The position numbers and the translations under genes are program-made. A DNA stretch of 64,000 nt from Rhodanobacter sp. LX-99. Its GTDB lineage: Bacteria > Pseudomonadota > Gammaproteobacteria > Xanthomonadales > Rhodanobacteraceae. The stretch is taken from contig NZ_JAHFVL010000003.1 of assembly GCF_018599185.1 (NCBI RefSeq), positions 496,001 through 560,000 on the forward strand, given 5' to 3'. The notes under the pieces were generated by a model. It was not told where the DNA came from. It was given only the letters and a program-made list of their open reading frames with translations, and searched no databases. The stretch's first letter is position 1; each line of letters starts with the position of its first letter. Below, piece by piece: positions 37,394 to 47,408 of the stretch.

Positions 37394-37927
37394 TTACTTC
37401 TTCGCTTTGGCTTTCGCGGTCTTGGTGGCCTTCACCACCTTGGCCGGTGCAGCTTTCTTGGCGGCGGCCTTCTTCGGCGCAGCCTTCTTCGCGACCTTCT
37501 TCACAGCAGCTTTCTTGGCGGCTGCCGGCTTCTTGGCAGCCTTCTTGGCGGCCGGCTTCCTGGCAGCAGCCTTCTTGGCGGCCGGCTTCTTGGCAACCGG
37601 CTTCTTGGCGGCGGCCTTCTTCACGGCGGGTTTCTTGGCGGCGGCCTTCTTGGCGGCCGGTTTCTTTGCAGCGGATTTCTTGGCAGTGGCCATGGTTCGT
37701 CTCAGCTCCTCATCAGTTGGCAGTGGTTGCCCAGTAAAAGCGTGCAGGAACGCTTCGACCAACACGTCACTGTTGGTAGCGTGCCGAAGATTGTTCACTT
37801 GACGGTGGGTGCGCAAATCAGAAAGCCGCCGCAGGACATGCAGCGGAATCGAGACAGTGATCTTGCGTACTGCATTGGCCTTTTCACCGTGCTCGACATA
37901 GGGCTTGATGAATTTCGTTGTTGCCAT
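37394..37927 (-). CDS. metJ: MetJ methionine repressor fused to a histone H1-like Lys/Ala/Pro tail
   Basis: Residues 1-78 of the 177 match Met[17 protein letters not shown] forms the ribbon, [21 protein letters not shown] and [14 protein letters not shown] the helices. MetJ binds S-adenosylmethionine and represses methionine genes at tandem met boxes. Instead of the usual short MetJ end, residues 79-177 are almost purely K, A, P and V in [13 protein letters not shown] repeats, as in histone H1-like and AlgP-like proteins. The ATG at 37927 behind GGGGAA is chosen over one three codons upstream. An internal Met79 (37693) with a GAGGAG 12 bases upstream could start the tail separately. Met boxes lie about 160 bases upstream. 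Confidence 0.88.
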   Translation of the reverse strand: MATTKFIKPYVEHGEKANAVRKITVSIPLHVLRRLSDLRTHRQVNNLRHATNSDVLVEAFLHAFTGQPLPTDEELRRTMATAKKSAAKKPAAKKAAAKKPAVKKAAAKKPVAKKPAAKKAAARKPAAKKAAKKPAAAKKAAVKKVAKKAAPKKAAAKKAAPAKVVKATKTAKAKAKK

Positions 37928-38083
37928 AAAACGCATTCCCCGTGATCTGTTGCGAAAGCTATCCCCGAAGATTTCGGCTGTCAATTGATTTTAGTCATGA
38001 AATCAATCCGATCCACCCCGCCCCAAACCCGCCGGAGGCCTGCCGCGATAAGGCCTGAGGGGTGATCATTGGCATAATCAATT

Positions 38084-38099
38084 GGACGTCTATACGTCC
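38084..38099. promoter_or_regulatory. Tandem met boxes (MetJ operator)
   Basis: GGACGTCT and ATACGTCC are adjacent 8-mers matching the MetJ consensus AGACGTCT at 7 and 6 of 8 positions; MetJ binds tandem boxes cooperatively. The block overlaps a plausible -35 box toward metJ on the minus strand (TTGGAC, complement of 38096-38101, then GATTAT 16 bases later) and a -35 box on the plus strand (TTGGAC, 38082-38087, then TTATTT 17 bases later). This suggests autoregulation of metJ and possibly control of a divergent transcript. Confidence 0.65.
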
Positions 38100-38130
38100 A
38101 AATTTTATTTCAATGAAAAACATGAGATTC

Positions 38131-38161
38131 CTTGAAACCGTTGCGGCACAACGCTTTCAAG
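38131..38161 (+). other. Strong imperfect stem-loop between met boxes
   Basis: CTTGAAA-C-CGTTG pairs with CAACG-C-TTTCAAG around a CGGCA loop: 12 pairs with one C-C mismatch. There is no T tract, so it is not a normal terminator on the plus strand. It would be near the start of a transcript from the plus-strand promoter at 38082-38110. Confidence 0.5.
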
Positions 38162-38185
38162 ACACTCCTACGGTGATGATCCATC

Positions 38186-38193
38186 AGACGTCT
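38186..38193. promoter_or_regulatory. Single consensus met box
   Basis: AGACGTCT matches the MetJ consensus exactly, within the 10-base palindrome CAGACGTCTG. No second box is adjacent, so binding alone may be weak; it lies 102 bases from the tandem pair. Confidence 0.4.
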
Positions 38194-38571
38194 GCTGCAG
38201 GGAGTCGCTCGATCAAGGTGCGTTCCGAGCCACCGAAAGGCTCCCGGCAGATGAACAGAACACGACTGAAATGAGCCGAACCCGCACCCCGGCGCACGCG
38301 AAAAATATCCGGCGCCTCGCCCCGTCCGCACCCCGGCAACGGCGCGAACGGGATGCGCGGCACTCCCGGGCCCTCATCGCCGATGGCGACCACGCGACGA
38401 CATTTTGCACGCCATCACGTCGACGACGGCATGCATGCGCCATGCAGACATCGAGATGATTTCATCGGAAGGAACAGGGCGTCGCTCGCCCAGAAGCACG
38501 TCGTTCCGGCCGGCGCCGCCTGGGAAAACCGGATGGCTGCATGCACGACGCGGCGACACATTCCGCCCCCG

Positions 38572-38603
38572 AAAACGCTGCCGGCCGCACTGGGCGGCCG
38601 GCA
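38572..38603 (-). terminator. Rho-independent terminator after gcvH
   Basis: On the minus strand TGCCGGCCGC / GCGGCCGGCA, a perfect 10-bp stem with a 5-base loop, is followed by GCGTTTTC. It lies 26 bases after the gcvH stop. Confidence 0.75.
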
Positions 38604-38628
38604 AGGTCAGGCTGCGGTCAATCGCGAC

Positions 38629-39024
38629 TCAGTGGTCTTCGTTCTCGACCAGTTCTTCGTAGTCGTTCGCGTCGAGCAGTTCGTCGAGCTCGGCGCGGTC
38701 GCTGGGACGCACCAGGAAGATCCAGCCTTCGCCGAAAGCGTCCTCGTTGATGGTCTCGGGCTTGTCGTTGAGCAGCTCGTTGACCTCGACGATCTCGCCG
38801 GAGACCGGCGAGTAGATGTCGGAAGCGGCCTTCACCGACTCCACCACGGCCGCACCGGCGCCCGCCTTCACGGCGGAACCGACTTCCGGCAGTTCCACGT
38901 AGACCAGGTCGCCGAGCTGACCCTGCGCGTGGTCGGAGATGCCCACCCGGACCAGGCCATCGTCTTCGACGCGGGCCCACTCGTGGGACTTGAGGAATTT
39001 CAGATCGCCGGGAATCTCGCTCAT
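38629..39024 (-). CDS. gcvH: Glycine cleavage system H protein
   Basis: The 131-residue protein has the standard length and the lipoylation site Lys in [13 protein letters not shown]. GcvH carries the aminomethyl group between the P, T and L proteins of the glycine cleavage system. It follows gcvT on the same strand with 105 bases between, and may have its own promoter (TAGAAT, complement of 39068-39073, with TTCTTC 17 bases before it). gcvP is not in the window. Confidence 0.96.
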   Translation of the reverse strand: MSEIPGDLKFLKSHEWARVEDDGLVRVGISDHAQGQLGDLVYVELPEVGSAVKAGAGAAVVESVKAASDIYSPVSGEIVEVNELLNDKPETINEDAFGEGWIFLVRPSDRAELDELLDANDYEELVENEDH

Positions 39025-39129
39025 GATCGGGGTCCAGTCGTTTGGTTGGGTCAGGTTACAGGCGGTGATTCTAGCTACATCCGCCAATGGGAAGAATGTA
39101 CCGCGGACGGCACACCGGCGCGACGGCGC

Positions 39130-40230
39130 TCAAATCCCTTCGCAAGGCTTGCCGTCGCGCACGAACGGGTATTTCACCAGGCGCACCGGCACCTCGCGGC
39201 CGCGGATGTCGACGCGCACGTCGCCCGGCTCGCCGACCGGAATGCGCGCGAACGCCACCGCCTTGTTCAGCGTCGGCGCAAAACTGCCGGAGAGGATCTC
39301 GCCCTCGCCGTTCGCGGTCAGCACCTTCTGGCCGTGGCGCAGCACGCCCTTGTCGTCCAGCACCAGGCCGACCATCACGCGCGGCACGCCGGCCGCCTTC
39401 TGCTGCTCCAGCGCGGCGCGACCGATGAAGTCGCGGCCCTCGTCCAGCGCGATGGTCCAGCCCAGGTTCGCCTCCCACGGCGTGACGCTCTCGTCCATGT
39501 CCTGGCCGTACAGGTTCATGCCCGCTTCCAGGCGCAACGTGTCGCGCGCGCCGAGGCCGGCCGGCGCCACGCCCGCGGCGGCCAGCGCCTCCCACAGCGC
39601 GATGGCATGTTCGGCCGGCACGATGATCTCGAAACCGTCCTCGCCGGTGTAGCCGGTGCGCGCCACGAACAGCGGCATGCCGTGCGGACCCTGCGCGGCG
39701 GCGGCACTGAACTTGCCGAGCTTCTCGATGCGCGGACGATCCACCTCGTGCAGCAGGCCAAGCACCTTGGCGCGCGCATGCGGGCCCTGCACCGCGATCA
39801 TGGCGAACTCGGGGCGCTCCTTCACCTGCACGTCGAACGCCTTCGCCTGGCGCTCGATCCAGGCCAGATCCTTGGCGCGGGTGCCGGCGTTGACGACCAG
39901 CCGGAAAAACTCCTCGCCGAGGTAGTACACGATCAGGTCGTCGATCACCCCGCCGCGCTCGTCCAGCATGCACGAGTACAGCGCCTTGCCGTGCACCTTC
40001 AGCTTGTCGATATTGTTGGCCAGCAGGTGGCGCAGGAATTCCCGGGTGCGTGCGCCGTGCAGGTCGACCACGGTCATGTGCGAGACATCGAACATGCCGG
40101 CGTCGCGGCGCACCGCGTGATGTTCCTCGATCTGCGAGCCGTAGTTGATCGGCATGTCCCAGCCGCCGAAGTCGACCATGCGCGCGCCGAGCGCACGATG
40201 GGTGGCGTTGAGTATGGTCTTCTCGGTCAT
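39130..40230 (-). CDS. gcvT: Glycine cleavage system T protein (aminomethyltransferase)
   Basis: The 366-residue enzyme matches GcvT with [32 protein letters not shown] and [15 protein letters not shown]. It transfers the methylene group to tetrahydrofolate. The ATG at 40230 gives the standard start; the frame extends upstream with unrelated sequence. No glycine riboswitch could be seen in the 88-base leader. Confidence 0.96.
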   Translation of the reverse strand: MTEKTILNATHRALGARMVDFGGWDMPINYGSQIEEHHAVRRDAGMFDVSHMTVVDLHGARTREFLRHLLANNIDKLKVHGKALYSCMLDERGGVIDDLIVYYLGEEFFRLVVNAGTRAKDLAWIERQAKAFDVQVKERPEFAMIAVQGPHARAKVLGLLHEVDRPRIEKLGKFSAAAAQGPHGMPLFVARTGYTGEDGFEIIVPAEHAIALWEALAAAGVAPAGLGARDTLRLEAGMNLYGQDMDESVTPWEANLGWTIALDEGRDFIGRAALEQQKAAGVPRVMVGLVLDDKGVLRHGQKVLTANGEGEILSGSFAPTLNKAVAFARIPVGEPGDVRVDIRGREVPVRLVKYPFVRDGKPCEGI

Positions 40231-40318
40231 CGCGGCGGCGCCTTGCGGGGGAAAGTCCCGCATTATCGCCGCCGGCAGCGGGCAATCCAAGCCGTGCGCG
40301 GGCGACGACGACGCAGGA

Positions 40319-42196
40319 TCAGCCGCGGGCGTGGCCGTCGATCCCGGCCAGCACCCGTGCCACAACCTGTTCGGCCAGCTGTTCGGCGTGCTGTCCGCCG
40401 CTCAGCAGGTGGATGTCCGGCGCCGCGGGCCGCTCGTACGGCGCGTCGATGCCGGTGAAGTTGCGGATCGTGCCGGCGCGCGCCTTGCGATAGAGGCCCT
40501 TGGGATCGCGCCGCTCGCATTCCTCCAGCGGCGCGTCCACGAACACTTCCATGAATTCCGCCGCCGCGAACAATTCGCGCGCCGACTGCCGCTCGCTGCG
40601 GTACGGCGAGATCGCGCTGACCAGCACGATCAGGCCGGCGTCCACCATCAGGTGCGCCACCTCGGCGATGCGGCGGATGTTCTCGACGCGATCCTCCGGG
40701 GTGAAGCCGAGATCCTTGTTGATGCCGTGGCGCACGTTGTCGCCGTCGAGCAGGTAGGTGTGGCAGCCCAGCGCGTGCAGACGGCGCTCGACCAGGTTCG
40801 CGATGGTGGACTTGCCGGCGCCGGACAGGCCGGTGAACCACAGGCACAGCGGCTGTTGCCCCTTGCTGGCGGCGCGCACGCCCTTGTCGATGTCGACGTG
40901 CTGCCAGTGCACGTTGGCCGAACGGCCCAGCGCGAAATCCAGCATGCCGCACGCCACCGTGGCGTTGCTCAGGCGATCGATCAGGATGAAGCCGCCGAGC
41001 GTGCGGTTGTCCGCATAGGCCTCGAACGCGATCTCGTCGTCCAGGCCCAGCGTGCAAGAGCCCACTTCATTCAGCGCCAGCTGCCGCGCGGCGAGCTTCG
41101 CCTGGCTGTTGACGTCCACCTTGTACTTGATCGACATCACCCGCGCGTTGACCGTGCGCGTGCCGAGCTTCAGCCAATACGTGCGGTTCGGCAGCAGCGC
41201 CGCGTCGCCCACCCACAGCAGGTGGCAGGCGAACTGGTCGGCCACCGGCGCCGGGCGCAGCGCATCGGCGATCACGTCGCCGCGGCTCACGTCGATCTCG
41301 CGGTCCAGGCACAGCGTCACCGCCTGGCCGTCCGCCGCGTGGGGCAGGTCGCCATCGGCGCCGACGATGCGGGCGATCCGCGCATGCTGCCCGCCCGGCT
41401 GCACCACGATCTCGTCGCCGCAGGCCACGCGGCCGCCGCAGACCGTACCGGCGTAGCCGCGGAACGACTGGTCGGGCCGGTTCACCCATTGCACCGGCAT
41501 GCGGAAATCCGCCGCCCGGGCGGACGCCGCGTCAGCCGCCTCCAGCAGCTCCAGCAGGCTGGGGCCGCGGTACCAGCGCATGCGCGCGGAACGCACGCCC
41601 ACGTTGTCGCCTCCCGGCGCAATCACCGGCAGGCACGCCACGCTGGCGATACCCAGCGTTTGCGCCAGCGCGCGGTAGGCTTCGCTGATCTCGCGGTAGA
41701 CGGCCTCGTCGCAATCGACCAGATCCATCTTGTTCACCGCCAGCACCACCTGACGGATGCCGAGCAGGCTGCATATATAGGTGTGCCGGCGAGTCTGCGG
41801 CAGCAGGCCCTTGCGCGCGTCCACCAGCACCACCGCCAGCTCGGCGTTGGAGGCGCCGGTGGCCATATTGCGCGTGTACTGCTCGTGTCCGGGGCAGTCG
41901 GCCACGATAAAGCTGCGCCGCGCGGTGTGGAAGTAGCGGTAAGCCACGTCGATGGTGATGCCCTGCTCCCGCTCGGCGTCCAGCCCATCGGTGAGCAAGG
42001 CAAAGTCCAGCGCATCGCCGGCGTCGGCATGCAGCCGCCGGCTGTCACGCGCCAGCGCGGCGAGCTGGTCGTCCGGCACCGTGCCGGCGTCGTACAGCAA
42101 GCGGCCGAGCAGCGTGCTCTTGCCATCGTCCACGCTGCCGCAGGTGATGAAGCGCAGCAGGCCCTTGCCAGCATCGAGGGTGATCGGTGCGGCCAT
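40319..42196 (-). CDS. cysNC: Bifunctional sulfate adenylyltransferase subunit 1 / adenylylsulfate kinase
   Basis: The 625-residue fusion has an N-terminal EF-Tu-like GTPase (P-loop GSVDDGKST at 20-28, [18 protein letters not shown]) that activates sulfate with CysD, and a C-terminal APS kinase with P-loop GLSGAGKST around Lys462, forming PAPS. The start codon overlaps the cysD stop by one base (TGATG), so expression is coupled. The fusion is normal in Xanthomonadales and many Proteobacteria. Confidence 0.96.
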   Translation of the reverse strand: MAAPITLDAGKGLLRFITCGSVDDGKSTLLGRLLYDAGTVPDDQLAALARDSRRLHADAGDALDFALLTDGLDAEREQGITIDVAYRYFHTARRSFIVADCPGHEQYTRNMATGASNAELAVVLVDARKGLLPQTRRHTYICSLLGIRQVVLAVNKMDLVDCDEAVYREISEAYRALAQTLGIASVACLPVIAPGGDNVGVRSARMRWYRGPSLLELLEAADAASARAADFRMPVQWVNRPDQSFRGYAGTVCGGRVACGDEIVVQPGGQHARIARIVGADGDLPHAADGQAVTLCLDREIDVSRGDVIADALRPAPVADQFACHLLWVGDAALLPNRTYWLKLGTRTVNARVMSIKYKVDVNSQAKLAARQLALNEVGSCTLGLDDEIAFEAYADNRTLGGFILIDRLSNATVACGMLDFALGRSANVHWQHVDIDKGVRAASKGQQPLCLWFTGLSGAGKSTIANLVERRLHALGCHTYLLDGDNVRHGINKDLGFTPEDRVENIRRIAEVAHLMVDAGLIVLVSAISPYRSERQSARELFAAAEFMEVFVDAPLEECERRDPKGLYRKARAGTIRNFTGIDAPYERPAAPDIHLLSGGQHAEQLAEQVVARVLAGIDGHARG

Positions 42197-43113
42197 CAGA
42201 AATAGCCCTCCTGCTTCTTGCGTTCCATCGATGCGGTGGGGTCGTGGTCGATCACCCGGCCCTGTCGCTCGGAACTGCGCGAGTCGGCCATTTCCCGAAT
42301 GATCTTGTCCAGCGTATCGGCGCTGGATTCGACCGCGCCGGTGAGCGGGTAGCAGCCCAGCGTGCGGAAGCGCACCTCCCGCATTTCCACCGCCTCGCCC
42401 TCGCGCAGCGTGAAGCGTTCGTCGTCCACCATGATCAATGCGCCATCGCGCGCCACCACCGGGCGCGGCTTCGCAAAGTACAGCGGCACCACCTCGATGC
42501 CCTCGCGCTGGATGTACAGCCACACGTCCATCTCGGTCCAGTTGGACAGCGGGAACACCCGCACGCTCTCGCCCTTGCGGATGTGCGTGTTGAAGGTGTG
42601 CCAGAACTCCGGCCGCTGGCGCTTCGGATCCCAGCGGTGCTGCGCGTTGCGGAACGAGAAGATGCGCTCCTTGGCGCGCGACTTCTCCTCGTCGCGCCGC
42701 GCGCCGCCGATCGCAGCGTCGAACCCGTACTGGTCCAGTGCCTGCTTCAGCGCCTGGGTCTTCATCACGTCGGTGTGCACCGTGGCACCGTGGGTCAGCG
42801 GCGTGATGCCCTGGCGCACGCCGTCCTGGTTGACGTGCACCAGCACCTGCACGTCGCCGGCCGCCGCCACCCGGTCGCGGAACGCGATCATCTCGCGGAA
42901 CTTCCACGTCGTGTCGACGTGCAGCAACGGCATCGGCGGCCGCGCCGGATGGAACGCCTTGCGCAGCAGGTGCAGCAGCACCGAGGAATCCTTGCCGATC
43001 GAATACAGCATCACCGGATGGCGGAAGCTGGCCACCACCTCGCGGAAGATGTGGATGCTTTCCGCCTCGAGTTCGTCGAGATGCGTTTGCGATTGCGGGA
43101 ATGCGACCGTCAT
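42196..43113 (-). CDS. cysD: Sulfate adenylyltransferase subunit 2
   Basis: The 305-residue protein has the PP-loop-like motif [13 protein letters not shown] and the family sequences [16 protein letters not shown] and [18 protein letters not shown]. With CysN it forms ATP sulfurylase, the first step of sulfate assimilation. It is the first gene of the cysDNC pair. cysHIJ are not in the window. Confidence 0.96.
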   Translation of the reverse strand: MTVAFPQSQTHLDELEAESIHIFREVVASFRHPVMLYSIGKDSSVLLHLLRKAFHPARPPMPLLHVDTTWKFREMIAFRDRVAAAGDVQVLVHVNQDGVRQGITPLTHGATVHTDVMKTQALKQALDQYGFDAAIGGARRDEEKSRAKERIFSFRNAQHRWDPKRQRPEFWHTFNTHIRKGESVRVFPLSNWTEMDVWLYIQREGIEVVPLYFAKPRPVVARDGALIMVDDERFTLREGEAVEMREVRFRTLGCYPLTGAVESSADTLDKIIREMADSRSSERQGRVIDHDPTASMERKKQEGYF

Positions 43114-43185
43114 GCCATCGGAGACTTGAAAGAAGTTGGCGGCGACAAACTGGCGCCGCGTTCAACCCGGCATGTTACGCGATCC

Positions 43186-44583
43186 TCAGGGGATCACCGG
43201 ATACGTCGGCTCGACATCGAGCGTGGCCGCGCACACCGAGGCCAGCTCCAGCAGGCGCAGGTCCGAGCCGCGTGCGCCGACCAGTTGCAGGCCCACCGGC
43301 AGGCCGTTCGGCAGCGTGCCCATCGGCAGGCTCACCGCCGGGCAACCGGCCAGGCTGGCGAAGCTGGTGAGGTCGGCCTGCGAGTCGGGCACCGGGCCAT
43401 CCAGCGGGAACGCGCCCTGCGGCGTGGTCGGCAGCACCAGCACGTCGACCTGGGAGAACAGCCGGCGCATCTTCAGCGTGGCCGCGTCGAGCACGCGGTC
43501 GGCCACCGCGTAGTCGGCCGCGCTCTTGCCGGCGGCGTAGCCGAGCAGGCGGCGGAAGCGCTCCGATACCGGATGCTCGGCATTGGCCAGATCCGCGGCG
43601 AAGGTGCCGAGCATCTCCGCTTCCATCAAGAGCAGGCCGGCGCGGCGGGTACGCGCGAAATCCCAGTCGGCGAAGTCGACCGTGCGGCGGTCGCCCAGCG
43701 CGTGCGGCAACTTCGCCATGGCCGCCTCGAACACCTCGATCACTTCCGGCTGCACGCCGACCGCGGCCAGGTCCGGCAGCAGGCCTGCGCGCAGGTTGCC
43801 CGGCTCCCAGTCCGGCAGCGCGAACGCGACCCGGCGCCGGCGCGAGCGTGCATCGTCGGCGTCGTAGCCGGCCAGCACCTGCAGCAGGACGGTGAGGTCG
43901 TCGGCGCTGCGCGCCAGCAGGCCGACCGCGTCGAGCCGGCGCGCCGCCGGCACCAGGCCGCGAGCGGAGATCTCGCCGTGCGTGGGCTTCAGCGCATACA
44001 CGCCGCAATAGCTGGCCGGGATGCGGATCGAGCCGAGGCTGTCCGAACCCACCGCGGCCACCGCCAGGCCCGCGGCCACCGCGGCCGCCGCGCCGCCGGA
44101 GGAACCGCCGGCGGTGTAGCCGTGCCGGTGCGGATTGTGGGTGGCGCCGAAGTGCGGGTTGTCGGTGACGGCGCCCAGCGCGCCCTCGTCCATGTTGGTC
44201 TTGCCCAGCAGGATCGCGCCGGACGCACGCAGCCGCGCCACCACGTGCGCGTCTTCCTGCACCGGCTTGCCGCGGCCCGGCAGACCGACCCGGGTCGGCC
44301 AGCCGGCGATGTCGAAGTTGTCCTTCAGCGCCAGCGGAATGCCATCCAGCCGCCCGATCACGCCGTCGCGGCGGCGCCGGTCGGCCAACTGCGCCTGGTC
44401 CTGCAGCAAACCCGAGCGCTGGTCGACATAGGCATGCAGCGCGGGATCGATCCGCTCGATCGCCTGCTGGTAAGCGTCGGCCAGCGCCTGCGGCTGCACG
44501 CGACCCACCGCCAGCCAGTGCAGCAACTGGCACAGCGAGGCACGGCGCAGGTCGAGATCGGCGATCGGCGGCATCGAATTCAT
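43186..44583 (-). CDS. Amidase signature family protein
   Basis: The 465-residue enzyme has the amidase catalytic triad: Lys87 in ALKDN, the cis-Ser in GGSSGG at 159-164, and the nucleophile Ser185 in SLGSIRIPA. The usual DTGGS is changed to DSLGS, a mild variant. It hydrolyses amides; the substrate is unknown, and it is not GatA because no gatB/C neighbours are seen and it is shorter. The ATG at 44583 follows GGGAG. Confidence 0.88.
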   Translation of the reverse strand: MNSMPPIADLDLRRASLCQLLHWLAVGRVQPQALADAYQQAIERIDPALHAYVDQRSGLLQDQAQLADRRRRDGVIGRLDGIPLALKDNFDIAGWPTRVGLPGRGKPVQEDAHVVARLRASGAILLGKTNMDEGALGAVTDNPHFGATHNPHRHGYTAGGSSGGAAAAVAAGLAVAAVGSDSLGSIRIPASYCGVYALKPTHGEISARGLVPAARRLDAVGLLARSADDLTVLLQVLAGYDADDARSRRRRVAFALPDWEPGNLRAGLLPDLAAVGVQPEVIEVFEAAMAKLPHALGDRRTVDFADWDFARTRRAGLLLMEAEMLGTFAADLANAEHPVSERFRRLLGYAAGKSAADYAVADRVLDAATLKMRRLFSQVDVLVLPTTPQGAFPLDGPVPDSQADLTSFASLAGCPAVSLPMGTLPNGLPVGLQLVGARGSDLRLLELASVCAATLDVEPTYPVIP

Positions 44584-44752
44584 GAACACTCCCTTGGGTT
44601 GCCCCGATTATCGCCGCGTCCGGTGAAGCGATTGCAAGCGGTGGCGCAGCACGCGTTGCCGCACGGCGCCTGAAAACGGACAATGGCTGTCCGACCCATA
44701 CCCTCACGCACGGCAGCCGCCTGCGCCTCCACCCAGCATCAGGGAGTCCGCC

Positions 44753-46369
44753 ATGAGCGAACGCGAAACCATGGAATACGACGTTGTCGTCGTCGGCGCC
44801 GGTCCGGCCGGCCTGTCGTTCGCGATCCGCCTGAAGCAGCTGAAGCCGGAAGTGAGCGTGTGCGTGATCGAGAAGGCCTCGACCATCGGCGCGCAGATCC
44901 TGTCCGGCGCGGTGATCGAGCCGCAACCGCTGGACGCGCTGCTGCCGGGTTGGCGCGACCAGCCACCGCCCATTTGCGTGCCGGCCGGCGACGACGAATT
45001 CTGGCTGCTGTCGAAGACCGGCGGGCGCAAGATGATGGTGCCGCCGGGCATGCGCAACCACGGCAACTTCATCGTCTCGCTGGGCGCGATGTGCGCGTGG
45101 CTGGCGCCGCAGGCCGAGGCGCTGGGCGTGGACGTGTTTCCCGGCTTCGCCGCCGCCGACAACATCTACGATGAGGACGGTTCGGTCGCCGGCGTGCGCA
45201 TCGGCGACATGGGCGTGGCGAAGGACGGCACGCACAAGCCCGGCTACACCGAAGGCATCGACATCAAGGCGAAGGTCACCGTGCTCGCCGAGGGCGCGCG
45301 CGGCAGCCTGACCAAGCAGCTGATCAAGCGCTTCAAGCTCGACGCCGGCAGCGACCCGCAAGGCTACTCGATCGGCATCAAGGAGCTATGGCAGCTGCCA
45401 GCCGGCCGCGTGACGCCGGGCAAGATCGTGCACAGCTTCGGCTGGCCCGCCGACACACATACTTATGGCGGCAGCTTCCTCTACCACCTGGACCAGGACC
45501 GCGTGGCGCTCGGCTACGTCAGCGGGCTCGACTACAGCGACCCGAACTACCAGCCGTGGGAAGCGTTCCAGCAGTGGAAGAACCACCCGATGATGAAACC
45601 GCTGCTGGAAGGCGGCACGATCCTCTCGGCCGGCGCGCGCGCGATCGTCACCGGCGGCTACCAGTCGCTGCCGAAATGCGAGATGCCAGGTGCGCTGCTG
45701 ATCGGCGACACCGCCGGCCTGCTCAACGTGCCGAAGGTGAAAGGTACCCACCAGGCGATCAAGAGCGGCATGCTCGCCGCCGAGCACCTGGCCGCGAACG
45801 CGCTGAACCCGACCGGCTTCGACGCGAAACTGCGCGGTTCGGACGTGATGGCCGAGCTGAGGAAGGTGCGCAACATCAAGCCCGCATTCAAGAAGGGCCT
45901 GTGGTTCGGCATGCTCAACGCCGCCTGGGAAACCGTCACCGCCGGGCTGTCGCCGTGGACGCTGAAGAACAAGGCCGACTGGTCCAGCCTGCACAAGCTG
46001 GGCGCGCAGGAAGAACCGAAGCGCGACTACGTGCAACGCACGCTGGCTCCGCGCGATCGCCTGGCCGGCGTGTACTTCGCCGCCACCGAGCACGACGAGG
46101 ACCAGCCGATCCACCTGCACGTGGCCGACACGAACATCTGCATCGACCAGTGCACCACCGAATACGGCAACCCGTGCACCCGCTTCTGCCCCGCCAGCGT
46201 CTACGAAATGGTCGAGGATGTGCATGCCGACGGAAGCAAGGGCCGCCGCCTGCAGATCAACGCGGCCAACTGCGTGCACTGCAAGACCTGCGACATCAAG
46301 GACCCGTACGAGATCATCACCTGGGTCACGCCGGAAGGCGGCTCCGGGCCGAATTACCAGAACCTGTGA
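44753..46369 (+). CDS. Electron-transfer flavoprotein-ubiquinone oxidoreductase
   Basis: The 538-residue protein has an N-terminal FAD motif (VVVGAGPAGLSFAIRLK), the membrane-associated quinone region, and a C-terminal 4Fe-4S site with cysteines in NPCTRFCPASVYE and NCVHCKTCDIKDP. It passes electrons from ETF to the quinone pool, completing the path from FadE. etfBA are 5.3 kb downstream. The start may be 44753 or 44771. Confidence 0.95.
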   Translation: MSERETMEYDVVVVGAGPAGLSFAIRLKQLKPEVSVCVIEKASTIGAQILSGAVIEPQPLDALLPGWRDQPPPICVPAGDDEFWLLSKTGGRKMMVPPGMRNHGNFIVSLGAMCAWLAPQAEALGVDVFPGFAAADNIYDEDGSVAGVRIGDMGVAKDGTHKPGYTEGIDIKAKVTVLAEGARGSLTKQLIKRFKLDAGSDPQGYSIGIKELWQLPAGRVTPGKIVHSFGWPADTHTYGGSFLYHLDQDRVALGYVSGLDYSDPNYQPWEAFQQWKNHPMMKPLLEGGTILSAGARAIVTGGYQSLPKCEMPGALLIGDTAGLLNVPKVKGTHQAIKSGMLAAEHLAANALNPTGFDAKLRGSDVMAELRKVRNIKPAFKKGLWFGMLNAAWETVTAGLSPWTLKNKADWSSLHKLGAQEEPKRDYVQRTLAPRDRLAGVYFAATEHDEDQPIHLHVADTNICIDQCTTEYGNPCTRFCPASVYEMVEDVHADGSKGRRLQINAANCVHCKTCDIKDPYEIITWVTPEGGSGPNYQNL

Positions 46370-46433
46370 TGCGTGGCCCCACGCGCCACCGGAAACGTTC
46401 CGCAAGCCGGCTTGTGATCTCCCGGAAACACGC

Positions 46434-47303
46434 ATGACGCAGTACGACGGCTACACCCAGCTGAATGAACAAGGCTACGCGGTGATCCGCGGCGCTGTTT
46501 CGACGGAAGCCTGCGAGCGCGCACTGGCCGGCATTGCCGCGTTCAAGCGGAAGCATCGCGCCGCGATCCAGGGCAACGTCAACGAACACGGCCAGCTCTA
46601 TCGCGTGGTGAACCTGCATCTGGCGATCGACGCGCTGGCCAGCGTGTTCTCCGACAACCAGGCACTGCCGGTGTGCGACCGCTTCTTTGATCAGCCGGCG
46701 ACGCTGTACACCAGCCTGTACTACGAACGCGGCTCCGAGCAGGCGCTGCATCGCGACACGCCCTATTTCTGCACGCGCCCGGCGGACCGCTATCTTGGCG
46801 TGTGGCTGGCGCTGGACGATGTCGATGCCGGCAATGGTCCGCTGCGGGTGGTACCCGGCAGCCACCGCCTGCCGCCGATCGACGTAGCGGCACTGGCGCG
46901 CGAGCTGTTCCCCGATCCCGCCTCGATCCCGCCGATCTCCGATCCCGGCTGGAACGCGTATCAGGCCGCCGTGCAGCAACAATGCGACGAACGTGGCATG
47001 AGCCACCGGGAAGTGCACGTGCAACGCGGCGACGTGATCATCTGGCATCCGCAGATGTTCCACGGCGGCTCGCCGCACCTGGACAGGGAACGCCCGCGGC
47101 GCAGCCTGGTGATGCATGTCACTCCGCGCGGCGTTCCGGTGCACCATATCGACGTGTTCTACAATCCCGACAAGGTGCTGCCGACGAAGGCGGAATGGCG
47201 CTACTACAGGCACGGCCAACGCCACATCGCCCGCTTTCGCCAAATCGACTTCGGCCACACGCACACCATGCCGGTGCGCCGGCTGCGCTGGCCGCTGTTC
47301 TGA
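46434..47303 (+). CDS. Phytanoyl-CoA dioxygenase family protein
   Basis: The 289-residue protein shows the Fe(II)/2-oxoglutarate site: His106 and Asp108 in LHRDTPYF, a distal His in MFHGGSPHL, and a later Arg in RPRRSLVMH for 2-oxoglutarate. PhyH-like enzymes hydroxylate lipids, sugars or small metabolites. It sits just ahead of the polysaccharide genes and may act on a surface-glycan or lipid part; this is inference. Confidence 0.85.
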   Translation: MTQYDGYTQLNEQGYAVIRGAVSTEACERALAGIAAFKRKHRAAIQGNVNEHGQLYRVVNLHLAIDALASVFSDNQALPVCDRFFDQPATLYTSLYYERGSEQALHRDTPYFCTRPADRYLGVWLALDDVDAGNGPLRVVPGSHRLPPIDVAALARELFPDPASIPPISDPGWNAYQAAVQQQCDERGMSHREVHVQRGDVIIWHPQMFHGGSPHLDRERPRRSLVMHVTPRGVPVHHIDVFYNPDKVLPTKAEWRYYRHGQRHIARFRQIDFGHTHTMPVRRLRWPLF

Positions 47304-47408
47304 ACGGCGTGACCGGTTGCGCTCGCCCATCCGACCCCACGATGAGGCCCCTATGAGGAACGACTCCTGATTGCCTATTTCCGATGGCGCCTGAAGCGCC
47401 TGACCTAT

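Larger units (their letters stand above)
37928..38628. other. Long gene-free region upstream of metJ
   Basis: No well-supported gene. It holds tandem met boxes at 38084-38099, a stem-loop at 38131-38161, a single consensus met box at 38186-38193, and the gcvH terminator at 38572-38603. A 54-codon frame (38114-38275, plus strand) exists but has no ribosome site or family. About 38275-38570 shows nothing recognisable. Confidence 0.6.

Noticed and set aside
37140..37802. Apparent Phe/Leu/Ala-rich membrane protein on the plus strand
   Set aside because: It is the mirror of the KKPAAKK repeats of the MetJ fusion; the repeat regularity creates the hydrophobic frame.
38114..38275. Small plus-strand gene of 54 codons starting MKNMRFLETV
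   Set aside because: No ribosome site or family; the stem-loop and met box in it argue for a regulatory or RNA role. Kept only as a possible transcript.
39025..40318. Glycine riboswitch ahead of gcvT or gcvH
   Set aside because: Neither leader shows the conserved glycine aptamer blocks, and the gcvT leader is only 88 bases.
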